Origin: Sulfurimonas sp.
Lineage (GTDB): Bacteria > Campylobacterota > Campylobacteria > Campylobacterales > Sulfurimonadaceae
Length of the DNA: 54,885 nt
Assembly (NCBI RefSeq): GCF_016744025.1
Contig: NZ_JADGFC010000006.1
Location: 1 to 54,885 of the forward strand
Direction of reading: 5' to 3'
Position numbers and translations under genes: made by a program. Each line of letters begins with the position of its first letter. Position 1 is the first letter of the stretch. The notes under the pieces are model-generated. The model saw only the letters and a list, made by a program, of their open reading frames with translations. It made no database searches and was not told where the DNA came from. Positions 35,983-45,050 of this stretch are shown one piece after another.

Positions 35983-36458
35983 TAGTTAGTATGTTCGTCG
36001 ATTGCTTTGTTCCACATTAGTTTATATTTTCTTCTCATGAACTCAACTTCTTGTTGAGAAAGTTTTAGTTGTTCTTGAAGTGTGTGGATAGTTTTACGAT
36101 CTTCGTCGTATAGTTCTTGAAGTGAACCTAGTGCTTCTCTTAAAAACTCATTTTCATTTTTTACAGAGACTATAGTCTCATCTTTAGCATCTAGGACTTT
36201 TTCATGAAGGTTTATGATAGTACCAATTGTTTTTTCAACAAACTGAGGTTGTACTAGCATCTCTTTAGTGTTATGAGCAGAGAGTTCTTTTAGTTGAGCA
36301 GGAACTACTTGATCTGAGCCTTTAGATGGGTCAATCATTCTAACACCGTCTTCTACTTTTACAGTTAGCTTTCCACGTTCGCATAAATCATCGATCGCTT
36401 TAATATCTAAACCTGTAAGTTCCATATACTCTTCATCACTCATCCACTTCATATCCAC
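35982..36458 (-). CDS. DUF3972-type Campylobacterota protein with coiled coil
   Basis: The 158-residue protein has an N-terminal MerR-like reading-head stretch (MSDEEYMELTGLDIKAIDDLCERGKLTVKVEDGVRMID), then a long helix rich in E, L, Q and K (DAKDETIVSVKNENEFLREALGSLQELYDEDRKTIHTL) that predicts a coiled coil. This matches the phylum-restricted DUF3972 family. The function is unknown; it could be a DNA-binding or scaffold protein. It lies between purE and the DUF89 gene in a conserved cluster. Confidence 0.7.
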   Translation of the reverse strand: MDMKWMSDEEYMELTGLDIKAIDDLCERGKLTVKVEDGVRMIDPSKGSDQVVPAQLKELSAHNTKEMLVQPQFVEKTIGTIINLHEKVLDAKDETIVSVKNENEFLREALGSLQELYDEDRKTIHTLQEQLKLSQQEVEFMRRKYKLMWNKAIDEHTN

Positions 36459-36479
36459 CCCTTATGTAGGAAAAATCTA

Positions 36480-36977
36480 CTAAGCTATAATAGTTTCTAT
36501 TTCTAAAGAATCCATTTCAACTTTTTTAGCTTTAGCAATTCTATCTTCTTTTAGTTTTACTGATAACTCTTCATTATCAAGTGCTAACATCTGCATTGCT
36601 AAGTAAGCAGAGTTAATAGCTCCAGCTTTTCCTATAGCTACCGTAGCAACTGGCATTCCAGCTGGCATCTGAACAGTTGAAAGTAATGCGTCGATTCCAC
36701 TTAAAGCAGAAGCTGACATTGGAACACCAATAATTGGCTTAACAGTTTTAGAAGAAAGTACACCAGCTAAGTGTGCAGCCATACCGGCAGCAGCGATAAA
36801 ACACTGAGCACCTTTAGCTTCAGCTTCAGCGATATAAGTTGCTGTTCTCTCAGGTGAACGGTGAGCAGAAGAGATAATCATCTCAAAGTTAACACCAAAA
36901 GCTTCTAACGTGTCTGAACAAGACTTCATTACTTCATAATCACTTTTTGAACCCATTACGATTGATACAAATTTCAT
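36480..36977 (-). CDS. purE: N5-carboxyaminoimidazole ribonucleotide mutase
   Basis: The 165-residue protein has the PurE signatures MGSKSDYEVM, SAHRSPERT and AAAGMAAHLAGV. It rearranges N5-CAIR to CAIR in purine synthesis. A TATAAT on the minus strand at 37004-37009 lies 27 bp upstream, so it can be transcribed on its own although it follows the U32 gene by 40 bp. Confidence 0.96.
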   Translation of the reverse strand: MKFVSIVMGSKSDYEVMKSCSDTLEAFGVNFEMIISSAHRSPERTATYIAEAEAKGAQCFIAAAGMAAHLAGVLSSKTVKPIIGVPMSASALSGIDALLSTVQMPAGMPVATVAIGKAGAINSAYLAMQMLALDNEELSVKLKEDRIAKAKKVEMDSLEIETIIA

Positions 36978-37003
36978 TTATTGTCCTATATTATTTTTTT
37001 AAA

Positions 37004-37009
37004 ATTATA
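37004..37009 (-). promoter_or_regulatory. -10 element upstream of purE
   Basis: TATAAT on the minus strand in an A/T-rich context, 27 bp before the purE ATG, in the short gap after the U32 peptidase gene. Confidence 0.45.
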
Positions 37010-37017
37010 CACTTTTT

Positions 37018-38310
37018 TTATTTCTTTTGATATGTATCCATTTCTGAATTTGCTGGAACTCTAAAGAACGTATATGATGGAAAGACTGTAGGCAGAGTTA
37101 TAGGGTTTACATTCCCACTATGAACTTCTTCCAAAATTTTTCCATTTTGAGCTTTTAACTCTTTTAGTTTCAAATAAAATTTTCCATCTCTTTCATAAGT
37201 AGAACCAATTTCATTATCAACTATATCAACTTTTGAACCAAGAGGATATACTACTTCCATCTCATCATTTGGCAAAGTTTTGTACTTACATAAAAAGTGT
37301 GTTCCATCTTCATTGACTTGACCAGACACTTGATGCGTTCCAAGTTGCATAGTAAAATCCAAACTCTGTGTATCGTGTTTTTCAAAAGGTCTTGATATAA
37401 GATAAGCATCTGTGTAACCGCGATTTTGAAGAGATTGTAATTCATACTGATAAGCTTCTGTATTACTCTCACCCTTATAAAAATCATTCAATGCCATTCT
37501 ATATGCTTTAGTAGTTGTTGCGGCATAATAAGCAGTTTTAGTTCTACCTTCGACTTTAATAGAATCAATTACACCACTTTCTAAGACTTCTTGCATGTGA
37601 GAAGCAAGGTTTAGATCTTTTGAATTCATGACATAAGTTCCAATGCCCTCTTCTTCTTCAAGCCTAAAGAGTGTTCCAGTCTCTGGATTTGCTGCATATA
37701 TTTCATAAGGAAATCTACAGTCATTTGCGCATGAACCACGATTTGGCACTCGTCCACTTTGAAGAGTAGAGATTAGACATCTTCCACTATATGCAAAACA
37801 CATTGAACCATGTACAAAAACTTCAAGTTCTAAATCTGGAAGTTCTTTTTTTATTGCTATGAGATCTTTTAGTGAAATTTCACGCGCTGTTATTATTCTT
37901 ACAGCTCCCATATCATAAAATATTTTTGCATCTAAAACATTCAAAACATTTGCCTGCGTTGAGAGATGCAAAGGAATCTGAGGAGCAAGATCATTACAAA
38001 GTTTTAAAACACCAGGAGTTGCTACAATAAAAGCATCAGGACCAAGTTCTGCCATAGCTAATATATGTTTTTTTAGTAGTGAAATCTGAGAATTAAATGG
38101 AAAACCATTTATTGTTGTATAGACTTTTTTACCACGAGTATGAGCGTAATCTATACCTTCTTTAAATTCTTCCATACTAAACTCTTTACCAGAACGTATA
38201 CGAAGTGAAAAATGACTCACTCCACCATAAACAGCATCTGCACCAAAATCAATTGCAATTTTTAATTTCTCTAACGTTCCTGCTGGAGATAATAGTTCTA
38301 CTTTATGCAT
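37018..38310 (-). CDS. U32-family peptidase (TrhP-like, tRNA modification)
   Basis: The 430-residue protein starts HKVELLSPAGTLEKLKIAIDFGADAVYGG. It carries the U32 signature EVFVHGSMCFAYSGRCLISTL and further Cys in NRGSCANDCRFPYE, likely holding a Fe-S cluster. The closest characterised relatives (TrhP/YegQ) are needed for 5-hydroxyuridine formation in tRNA; protease activity is historical. Its ATG overlaps the cheZ stop by one base (TAATG). Gene order matches Cj0700-Cj0702. Confidence 0.88.
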   Translation of the reverse strand: MHKVELLSPAGTLEKLKIAIDFGADAVYGGVSHFSLRIRSGKEFSMEEFKEGIDYAHTRGKKVYTTINGFPFNSQISLLKKHILAMAELGPDAFIVATPGVLKLCNDLAPQIPLHLSTQANVLNVLDAKIFYDMGAVRIITAREISLKDLIAIKKELPDLELEVFVHGSMCFAYSGRCLISTLQSGRVPNRGSCANDCRFPYEIYAANPETGTLFRLEEEEGIGTYVMNSKDLNLASHMQEVLESGVIDSIKVEGRTKTAYYAATTTKAYRMALNDFYKGESNTEAYQYELQSLQNRGYTDAYLISRPFEKHDTQSLDFTMQLGTHQVSGQVNEDGTHFLCKYKTLPNDEMEVVYPLGSKVDIVDNEIGSTYERDGKFYLKLKELKAQNGKILEEVHSGNVNPITLPTVFPSYTFFRVPANSEMDTYQKK

Positions 38311-39002
38311 TAGTTTCCAAACTGCGCTAATAACGCTTCTATATCATCAGTAGATGCTACATCATTGTGTGTATCACCTGCGATGTGTGTTGCTGATGAG
38401 ACTCTTTTGTCATCATCTACCTTACCTTCAAACAGAGTATTCATATACTTAGAAAGTGCGCGCATTACATTTATAACACGTTCAATTTTCTGACGATGAA
38501 TATCTTGATACTGCATAATATCCATAACATTCATGATTGAATCACCACTATTTTGAAGCATCTCTAAAGTCTCATTTGCATCATGAAGTGCAGATTCATT
38601 TTTTTCTAACTGAGTTTTAAAAGCTTCAACTTCAGGGAATTTTTCACTAAGAGTAGTAAATAGTTCTATATTTGAACCTATTACTTCAATAACATTACTA
38701 ATATTTTCTTCTTTATCCATTAAATCATTACTAATAATCTCTATAATGTCAAAAATCTCTGTAGCTTTTTCTTCACTCTCTTTTGTTACATCATCAAGTT
38801 GATGTACCATTTTGTTCTCATCGGTTGCTGGAAGTGGCCATTGATGAGAAGTGTCATCATTGTATCCAGGAGGAAGACCTGTTTCTTGTGAGTCCTCTGA
38901 AGGTGCCGGTTCTTCTTCAATCTCTGCTGAGCTATCTTCTTCTAGTCCATCTATATTATCGATTTCCCCATTCATCATAGCATCTAGTTCTTCTTGAGTC
39001 AT
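38310..39002 (-). CDS. cheZ: CheZ-type chemotaxis phosphatase
   Basis: The 230-residue acidic protein has a central four-helix-type region with the active-site helix VMDIMQYQDIHRQKIERVI, which matches the CheZ QD..Q pattern for dephosphorylating CheY-P. Its C-terminus STDDIEALLAQFG resembles the CheY-binding tail of enteric CheZ. The N-terminus MTQEELDAMMNGE resembles the CheY-binding peptide of FliM. The length and context (upstream of the U32 gene and purE) match C. jejuni Cj0700, the divergent CheZ. Residues 25-60 are low-complexity and acidic. Confidence 0.85.
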   Translation of the reverse strand: MTQEELDAMMNGEIDNIDGLEEDSSAEIEEEPAPSEDSQETGLPPGYNDDTSHQWPLPATDENKMVHQLDDVTKESEEKATEIFDIIEIISNDLMDKEENISNVIEVIGSNIELFTTLSEKFPEVEAFKTQLEKNESALHDANETLEMLQNSGDSIMNVMDIMQYQDIHRQKIERVINVMRALSKYMNTLFEGKVDDDKRVSSATHIAGDTHNDVASTDDIEALLAQFGN

Positions 39003-39035
39003 TTTAATTCCCTAGCAAAATTTATTTATTGTCAC

Positions 39036-39041
39036 TATAAT
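39036..39041 (+). promoter_or_regulatory. -10 element of PHP phosphatase gene
   Basis: TATAAT 40 bp before the ATG at 39081, in the gap between the divergent cheZ and PHP genes. Confidence 0.45.
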
Positions 39042-39080
39042 AGCATAAAAACCTATAAGTTTTATTTCGGAGGTACAAAA

Positions 39081-39863
39081 ATGATCGTCGATTTACACAA
39101 CCACACTCCACTTTGTAATCATGCCCAAGGGGAAATATTTGAGTATGTTGAACAAGCAATAAAGTCAGGTACAAAATATTTTGGATTTTCAGATCACGCA
39201 CCTATAATAGATTTTGATCCTAAATATCGTATGAAATTCACTCAGATGCAAGAGTATGAAAAAGCAGTATTGGATGCAAAAGAAAAGTACAAAGATAAGA
39301 TAGAGATACTACTAGCATATGAAGTTGATTATTTAAAAGGCCATATGGATGAAAGAGTTCTAAATGCCGATGTTGATTATCTTATAGGTTCTGTTCACTT
39401 TATAGATGAGTGGGGCTTTGATAATCCTGAATTTATAGGTAATTATGAGCATGAAGACATAGATGTTATTTGGCAAAAATACTTTAATGCAATAGAAGAG
39501 TTAGCTAATAGCGGTCACTTTGATATTGTTGGGCATCTCGACCTTATAAAAGTTTTTAAATTTATGCCAAAAAAAGATATAAGTTTGATTGCTAAAAATG
39601 CTCTTTTAGCGATAAAAAAAGCAGATATGGTTTTAGAGTTAAATGTAGCTGGGTATAGAAAACCTGTTGCAGAGGCATATCCATCTGTTTCACTTTTAAA
39701 GCAGGCTTTCGAACTTGGTATTCCTATCACTTTTAGTTCTGATGCACACGAGCCAGAACAAGTTTCTCTATTTAGTGATGAGATAACTAAAATTGCAAAA
39801 GATGCCGGTTATACAGAGTGTGCCATTTTTAGAAAAAGAAAAAGAGAGATGCTAAGCTTTTAG
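39081..39863 (+). CDS. PHP-domain histidinol-phosphatase-like protein
   Basis: I start at ATG 39081 (MIVDLHNHT), preceded by CGGAGGT; the track start adds 29 residues from the promoter region. The 260-residue protein has the four PHP motifs: VDLHNHTPLCNHA, FGFSDHAP, AYEVDYL...LIGSVHFIDEW and FSSDAHEPEQV. This matches the HisJ/HisK-type histidinol-phosphate phosphatases of histidine synthesis. hisIE is elsewhere in the window, which fits a dispersed histidine pathway. Other phosphoesters remain possible. Confidence 0.87.
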   Translation: MIVDLHNHTPLCNHAQGEIFEYVEQAIKSGTKYFGFSDHAPIIDFDPKYRMKFTQMQEYEKAVLDAKEKYKDKIEILLAYEVDYLKGHMDERVLNADVDYLIGSVHFIDEWGFDNPEFIGNYEHEDIDVIWQKYFNAIEELANSGHFDIVGHLDLIKVFKFMPKKDISLIAKNALLAIKKADMVLELNVAGYRKPVAEAYPSVSLLKQAFELGIPITFSSDAHEPEQVSLFSDEITKIAKDAGYTECAIFRKRKREMLSF

Positions 39864-39867
39864 CATC
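39848..39867. terminator. Bidirectional terminator between PHP and FecR-domain genes
   Basis: GATGCTAA (39848-39855) pairs with TTAGCATC (39860-39867) around GCTT, followed by TTT. The PHP stop codon lies in the stem. Since the genes converge, it can serve both. Confidence 0.7.
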
Positions 39868-39874
39868 TTTATCT

Positions 39875-40429
39875 CTAGTCAAAAGGTACTGTTCTACCAA
39901 CCATTTTTTCTAGAATTCTAAGCTCAGAATCAGTGTGATTTTCCATATTCTTAGTAGCTTTTATTTTGTCTTTTGTAATCCAAACCATGTTGTGATGAGT
40001 CGCTTTTAGATTTTTCGTCTCTCCATGTGCGCCAACTTCAGTATGTCCATAACATGTACAAAAGTATGTCTTACCATCTTTAACTAAAGTATATGTTCCT
40101 GTTCCACGAATACCAGCAGTCATATTTGGAGTAACTACACCATGATTACCCTTACCAAATACAGCCATAACTCCACCATTAAACACATTAAGAATTTTCT
40201 TATTTCCTAATTTTTCTAGTTTAAATTTTGTATTTGATTTTGCAGAAAATGCTTCATTTGCAACATTAAATCTTATACTAGAGTTAGATTTAGTCTCTAT
40301 AGTGTCTCCGTGTTTTATCTTTGTAGTTTTATTTAAAACCTTGCCATTTACAAAGACTTCTCCACTGCTTACAATCTCACCGGCACTTAGCATACTCACT
40401 AAGCTTAAAAAAATCAAATATTTTTTCAT
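39875..40429 (-). CDS. FecR-domain periplasmic protein
   Basis: The 184-residue protein has a signal peptide (YLIFLSLVSMLSAGE) and a FecR-like beta domain (GEVFVNGKVLNKTTKIKHGDTIETKSNSSIRF, GGVMAVFGKGNHGVVTPNMTAGIRGTGTYT). The RGTGTYT stretch is common to FecR-type proteins not linked to TonB receptors. CFCTCYG-like FCTCYGH adds two Cys. It is divergent from the CHASE2-cyclase gene 50 bp away; the pair may form a sensing unit. Confidence 0.82.
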   Translation of the reverse strand: MKKYLIFLSLVSMLSAGEIVSSGEVFVNGKVLNKTTKIKHGDTIETKSNSSIRFNVANEAFSAKSNTKFKLEKLGNKKILNVFNGGVMAVFGKGNHGVVTPNMTAGIRGTGTYTLVKDGKTYFCTCYGHTEVGAHGETKNLKATHHNMVWITKDKIKATKNMENHTDSELRILEKMVGRTVPFD

Positions 40430-40479
40430 AATATTCCTTATTCAGTATATTCACATAGAAAAAAGTATAACATAAAACT

Positions 40480-42389
40480 ATGCAAAAGAATTACATTTTA
40501 TCTATTATCACAGCACTTATCTTTGTCACGATGGAGTTTTCATATGTTAATTTCTCATCAATCTATAAAACTACTGATGATAAAATTACTTCAATATTTT
40601 TAAAATTACAAAAGCCAAAAACTGCATCTAATCATATAACCATCATAGATATAGATGCAAAGAGTATTGATCAACTTGGACAGTGGCCCTTTCCAAGAGA
40701 CCTAATTTCTAAGGCTCTTATAAACTTAACAAACTCTGGTGCTGGGATTATAGGATTTGATATGGTTTTTTCAAATCCAGACAGACTTAGTCCACATAAT
40801 ATGGCTAAAAGATTAGATGTTAGCGGAGATTTCAAAAACAATGATTTACTCTTTGCATCTATTTTGCAACAAACTCCAACAATTTTAGGTTACTTTTTTG
40901 ACATGGCAACTCCAAATAATCAACCTGCACCAAAACATCTTGCAAATATTGATTTAGAAGGTTCAAAAAACTTAGAATATTTTAACAATGCAAAAGGCGT
41001 AGTCGACAATATTAAAGAGCTCAAAAGTGCAGCTTACTCTAGTGGTTATTTTAACCTTACAAACATCACAAGTGGAGTTGTTGATAGTGCTCCACTTTTT
41101 ATAAGTTTTAAGGATAAGTTATATCCATCACTTAGTTTAGAAATGATACGAATAGCCTCATCACAAGAGAGTGTAAAAGTTTTAAACTCAGGCTTAGGAG
41201 TACAAGGTATACAACTAGCAGATTTAAATATTCCTACAAATAGACAATCGGAAATAACACTTAACTTTAGAGGAAAAGGGTTTAGTTACAAATATATCTC
41301 TTTTTATGATGTACTTACTAATAACTATGATGACAATGATGTTAATGGTAAATTTATCTTGGTAGGAACAAGTGACATAGGCCTAAATGATTGGTCACAA
41401 CGCTTTACAATCCAGCTATGCCAGGGGTTGAAGTTCACGCTACAACTATTGATAATATCTTAAATACTGACTTTTTTTATACGCCTATTGATAGTTATAC
41501 ATATGGAATGCTACTTATATTTTTTTCTAGTGTAATAGTTGGTTTAATACTATATTTCTTACCTGCAATTTTTAGTTTGATAGTTTTTTTCTTATCATTT
41601 GCTCTACTTGTATTTGTAAACTACTACCTTATTTTCACAGAGCATATAATTATAGGTTTTACAGCACCCTTTATTACCCTCTTTTTAACTACTGGTTTTT
41701 TTGCACTTCTTTCTTATTACTTTGAAAATATTCAGCGTAAAAAAATATTTTCTAAACTAAGTTCTAAGGTTTCTAAGAGTGTTGCACAGGAAATTTTAAA
41801 GCATGATGAAGACATATTAAGGGTTGAAAAAAAAGAAGTAACTGTTCTCTTTAGCGATATTAGAGGTTTTACAACTCTCAGCGAAGATATAAAAGATCCA
41901 ATCATTCTTATTGGGATACTAAATAGATATATGTCACCAATGGTTGAATCCATTACAGAGTTTAATGGAACTGTAGATAAATTTTTTGGAGATGCAATCA
42001 TGGCTTACTTTAATGCGCCATTACCATTAAAAAATCATGCAGACATGGCTTTAAAATCAGCACTAAGACAACTTCAAAGACTTGATACACTAAATATTGA
42101 ACTTAAAAAAGAGTTTGGTATAGAGCTTAAAATCGGTATTGGTATCAACAGTGGTGAAGCTATTGTTGGAGAGATGGGAAGTAGCGGTAGAAGTGACTAT
42201 ACACTTATTGGCGATACAGTAAATGTAGCTGCTAGAGTTGAGCAACTTACAAAAGACTACAATTGTAAACTCTTAATCACTCAACAGACTAAAGATTTAC
42301 TCAAAGATACATACAACATGAAAAAGTTAGATGTTCTTAGAGTAAAAGGGAAAAAAGAAGAGACTATTATTTATGAAGTAACATCTTAG
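40480..42389 (+). pseudogene. CHASE2-adenylate cyclase gene interrupted by a one-base frameshift
   Basis: Two track ORFs (40480-41463 and 41391-42389) together make one class III cyclase of about 636 residues. The N-terminal helix is followed by the CHASE2 domain (IDIDAKSIDQLGQWPFPR, GIIGFDMVFSNPD, GKFILVGTSDIGL). Continuing in the other frame are NPAMPGVEVHATTIDNIL, three membrane helices and the cyclase domain (FSDIRGFTTLSE, VDKFFGDAIMAYF, SDYTLIGDTVNVAARVE). Lys and Asp at the purine-specificity positions favour ATP. One T seems missing near 41390-41392 (GATTGG for GATTTGG). It is either decay or a base-call error. Confidence 0.85.
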
Positions 42390-42829
42390 CTTTTTGTATT
42401 AATAAGCCACATAGAAAATACATCTAAATAGTCCCAAAAACTTTGAATATATTCCTCTGAAATACCTTCTTCAACAAGAGCTTCTAAGAGTGGTGCATAA
42501 AGAGACAACCAAGCTTTACGCCCTTCTTCATCAATACGAAATGGGGCATGTCTTCCAACCATTCTAGGTTCACCACGACTTTTTTCAAAATATCTAGGTC
42601 CTCCAGATATCTGAATAAGAAAATCAAAAGCATGTTGTTTTGCATCATTAAAATCTTCTTCATCATGAACAGGGAAAAGAAATGCTATCTCACTTGTCTT
42701 CACTAAATCGTAATGATCAAAAACCAATTTTTTAAATCTTTCTTCACCAACTTCATGTAAAAAACCAGGATGTGGTTTAGTAACAGGAGGTCTTACTCCT
42801 ATTTGTCCATCATTTATTGTCAATTTCAT
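42386..42829 (-). CDS. Group II truncated haemoglobin-like protein
   Basis: The 147-residue protein has a truncated globin pattern: FLHEVGEERFKKLVFDHYDLV, FDFLIQISGGPRYFEKSRGEPRMVGRHAPFRID and RKAWLSLYAPLLE. The His in GRHAPF fits the proximal haem ligand and Trp in KAWLSLY the group II TrpG8. It may bind oxygen or NO. The gene is divergent from the membrane protein gene at 42886, and converges with the cyclase gene by a 4-bp overlap. Confidence 0.82.
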   Translation of the reverse strand: MKLTINDGQIGVRPPVTKPHPGFLHEVGEERFKKLVFDHYDLVKTSEIAFLFPVHDEEDFNDAKQHAFDFLIQISGGPRYFEKSRGEPRMVGRHAPFRIDEEGRKAWLSLYAPLLEALVEEGISEEYIQSFWDYLDVFSMWLINTKS

Positions 42830-42885
42830 TCAAATCCTTTAAAAATTTGTTAAAATTATACAAAAATTATTATTAAGAAATATAA

Positions 42886-44118
42886 ATGAATATATCACCT
42901 GACTTTTCACCATCTATAAAAATAATGAAACCATACTTTATGCTATCAGGCTTTTTTTATCTACTAAGTATGATTTGGCTATTTTTCATCAATCCTCAGA
43001 ATGAACTTGAGGACTTACATATAATTGCTTGGGTTCATATCTACATGCTAGGCTTTGTAATGATGGCTATTTTCTCAGCTATGGCTCAACTTGGTCCAGT
43101 AGTTGTTGAAACCAAACACTACAATGTTAATGTCTTCAAATATATATGGATTTTTCTAACACTTGGACTTATTTTAATGATTGGGGGCTTTTACATAAAT
43201 ATGGAGCTTTTAACATATGGTGGTTTTTTAGTTCTAATTGCTATGAGCATCTACTCAATTGAGTTTTTACTGACTCTAAAAAATGCGAGAAGAAAAACTA
43301 GTATAACGAATGCAATGAAGATGAGTAGTCTTTTTTTACTTCTTGGTATTATCAGTGGTTTAGTGATGGCATCTGGGTTCAATGGATATATTGATATAAA
43401 CCCTCATTCTATTTTAAAAACTCATACATTTGGGCTTGTTGTAGGCTTTGTAATACTTTTAATAATGGGAATATCAATCATCCTTGTTCCAATGTTTGGA
43501 TCAGCAAAACGAATTAGTGACAACGAATTTTCTAACAGTTTTCATACTCTTTGTATTGGAGTTATAACTATGCTTTTATCTCCATTTTTTTTAACCATAT
43601 ATTTAGAATACATGGCCTATGCACTAACTGTATCAGCAATCCTTCTTTATTTTTATCAACTATTTAAAATGACAACTTCTAGAAAAAAAGCAGTACATGA
43701 CATATGGGCAAAATCTATGTATGTTGGGTTCAGTTCTTTTGTTGTCTCTTTTTTATTACTGATTTCATATATATTTACAAACGATGCTCATATACTAAAA
43801 CTTGCCATGTGGATTATGCTTGTTGGTTTTTTTGGTTTTTTAATTATTGGTAATTTTTATAAGATAATCCCTTTTCTTATTTGGTTTCAAATCTACTCAC
43901 CTCTGATTGAAGAACAAGAGGTTCCAATGCTTCATGAACTCTTACCTCAAAAGTTAACAAATTTACAATTCTTATTTTCCTCTATAGGGCTTGGAGTATC
44001 GGTGCTTGGTCTATCAATCAGCACTTATAGTATATTTTATACTGGCGCTGTATTACTCATAGTTGGAGCTATACTATTCTTTATATCTATATATAAAATA
44101 TTCGAAAGAAATTTATAA
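42886..44118 (+). CDS. Polytopic membrane protein, haem-copper-oxidase subunit I / NnrS-like
   Basis: The 410-residue protein is almost entirely hydrophobic, with about 12 helices. His pairs occur in HIIAWVHIYMLGFVMMAIFSAMAQLGPVV and HSILKTHTFGLVVGF, the kind of His placement seen in haem-binding relatives of cytochrome oxidase subunit I and in NnrS. No biochemically defined motif proves either family. It is adjacent to a globin gene (56 bp, divergent), which suggests a link to NO or oxygen handling; this is only context. Confidence 0.6.
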   Translation: MNISPDFSPSIKIMKPYFMLSGFFYLLSMIWLFFINPQNELEDLHIIAWVHIYMLGFVMMAIFSAMAQLGPVVVETKHYNVNVFKYIWIFLTLGLILMIGGFYINMELLTYGGFLVLIAMSIYSIEFLLTLKNARRKTSITNAMKMSSLFLLLGIISGLVMASGFNGYIDINPHSILKTHTFGLVVGFVILLIMGISIILVPMFGSAKRISDNEFSNSFHTLCIGVITMLLSPFFLTIYLEYMAYALTVSAILLYFYQLFKMTTSRKKAVHDIWAKSMYVGFSSFVVSFLLLISYIFTNDAHILKLAMWIMLVGFFGFLIIGNFYKIIPFLIWFQIYSPLIEEQEVPMLHELLPQKLTNLQFLFSSIGLGVSVLGLSISTYSIFYTGAVLLIVGAILFFISIYKIFERNL

Positions 44119-44141
44119 AGCGATTTTAAAGATTAGCTTTG

Positions 44142-44147
44142 TATAAT
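44142..44147 (+). promoter_or_regulatory. -10 element of the thioredoxin operon
   Basis: TATAAT 34 bp before the trxA ATG at 44181, after the end of the upstream membrane-protein gene. Confidence 0.5.
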
Positions 44148-44180
44148 ACTTCTATATTAATATTTAATAAAGGAATTATA

Positions 44181-44501
44181 ATGGGCAAATATATAGAATT
44201 AACTGGTGCAGATTTTGAAGCAACTTTAAGTGAAGGCGTATCTCTTGTAGACTTTTGGGCACCTTGGTGTGGACCATGTCGTATGATCGCTCCTGTAATC
44301 GAAGAGTTAGCTGAAGACTTTGATGGAAAAGCTAAAATCTGTAAGGTAAATACTGATGAAGAGCAAGATATTGCTGTTAAATTTGGTATTCGTTCTATCC
44401 CTACAATCATGTTCTTCAAAGATGGAGAAATGGTTGACCAAGTTGTTGGAGCACAATCGAAACAAGCTCTAGCTGAAAAAATAGACGCTTTACTAGCGTA
44501 A
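44181..44501 (+). CDS. trxA: Thioredoxin
   Basis: I start at ATG 44181 (MGKYIELTG), which has AAAGGAA before it. The 106-residue protein has VDFWAPWCGPCRMIAPVIEELA with the active-site WCGPC, FGIRSIPTIMFFKDGE with the cis-Pro, and a normal length. It reduces protein disulfides, recycled by the TrxB encoded 550 bp downstream in the same operon. Confidence 0.97.
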   Translation: MGKYIELTGADFEATLSEGVSLVDFWAPWCGPCRMIAPVIEELAEDFDGKAKICKVNTDEEQDIAVKFGIRSIPTIMFFKDGEMVDQVVGAQSKQALAEKIDALLA

Positions 44502-44515
44502 TCTAACAAAGAGCT

Positions 44516-45010
44516 TTGAGCGTGGCAAAGAGGAGAGGTAAGAGCCTCTTTTCAGTATCTACACTTTTAGCTTCATTCTTTGGCGCAGCTATGATTGCTG
44601 CTGCCTTTGCTTACTTCAACTACAAATTCTCAGAATACAAATTTATTGACTTCAAAGAGTGGATTTTTTACGAAAAAAGTGACATCTTTTCTCCTACTGC
44701 AGAGAAATATGTAGTGGTCTTTTATAGTTCAAAAGACAAAGACACAATGGAACTACTTTCAAAAACTACACTTAAACTGCCAATACTAGCAATTGACTAC
44801 TATAACCAAGTTAGAAAAAACAGCACAGGCACGACATTTTTAAGAGGTGGAACGAAGACCTCACTTAGCTTTATTCAGAGGTTTAATATCTATGAATCCC
44901 CATCTATTTTTTTTATAAAGAAATCAAAAGAGTCTCTTTATAAACAAGATAGTATGATACGAAAATTAGATAATCTTGAAGAGTTGACTTCTCAGGTAAA
45001 AGCTTTATAA
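44516..45010 (+). CDS. Membrane-anchored Cys-less thioredoxin-like protein
   Basis: The 164-residue protein has an N-terminal membrane helix (LFSVSTLLASFFGAAMIAAAFAYF) and then a soluble domain outside. KYVVVFYSSKDKDTMELLSKTT occupies the thioredoxin active-site position but with no cysteine, and YESPSIFFIKKSK resembles the cis-Pro strand. The protein has no cysteine at all. The start is TTG 44516 or GTG 44522. It lies between trxA and trxB, 14 bp after trxA. A chaperone-like or scaffold role is possible; homology is weak. Confidence 0.6.
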   Translation: MSVAKRRGKSLFSVSTLLASFFGAAMIAAAFAYFNYKFSEYKFIDFKEWIFYEKSDIFSPTAEKYVVVFYSSKDKDTMELLSKTTLKLPILAIDYYNQVRKNSTGTTFLRGGTKTSLSFIQRFNIYESPSIFFIKKSKESLYKQDSMIRKLDNLEELTSQVKAL

Positions 45011-45050
45011 CAAGAACAAAACTTATAAAATAAAATTAAGGAATAAATAA

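Noticed and set aside
36480-39002. Purine-chemotaxis gene cluster as a novel system
   Set aside because: The cheZ-U32-purE-glyQ order resembles a known C. jejuni gene order (Cj0700-Cj0704) and is probably ancestral synteny.
44126-44509. 127-residue minus-strand ORF
   Set aside because: It is antisense to trxA, which has the full WCGPC active site.
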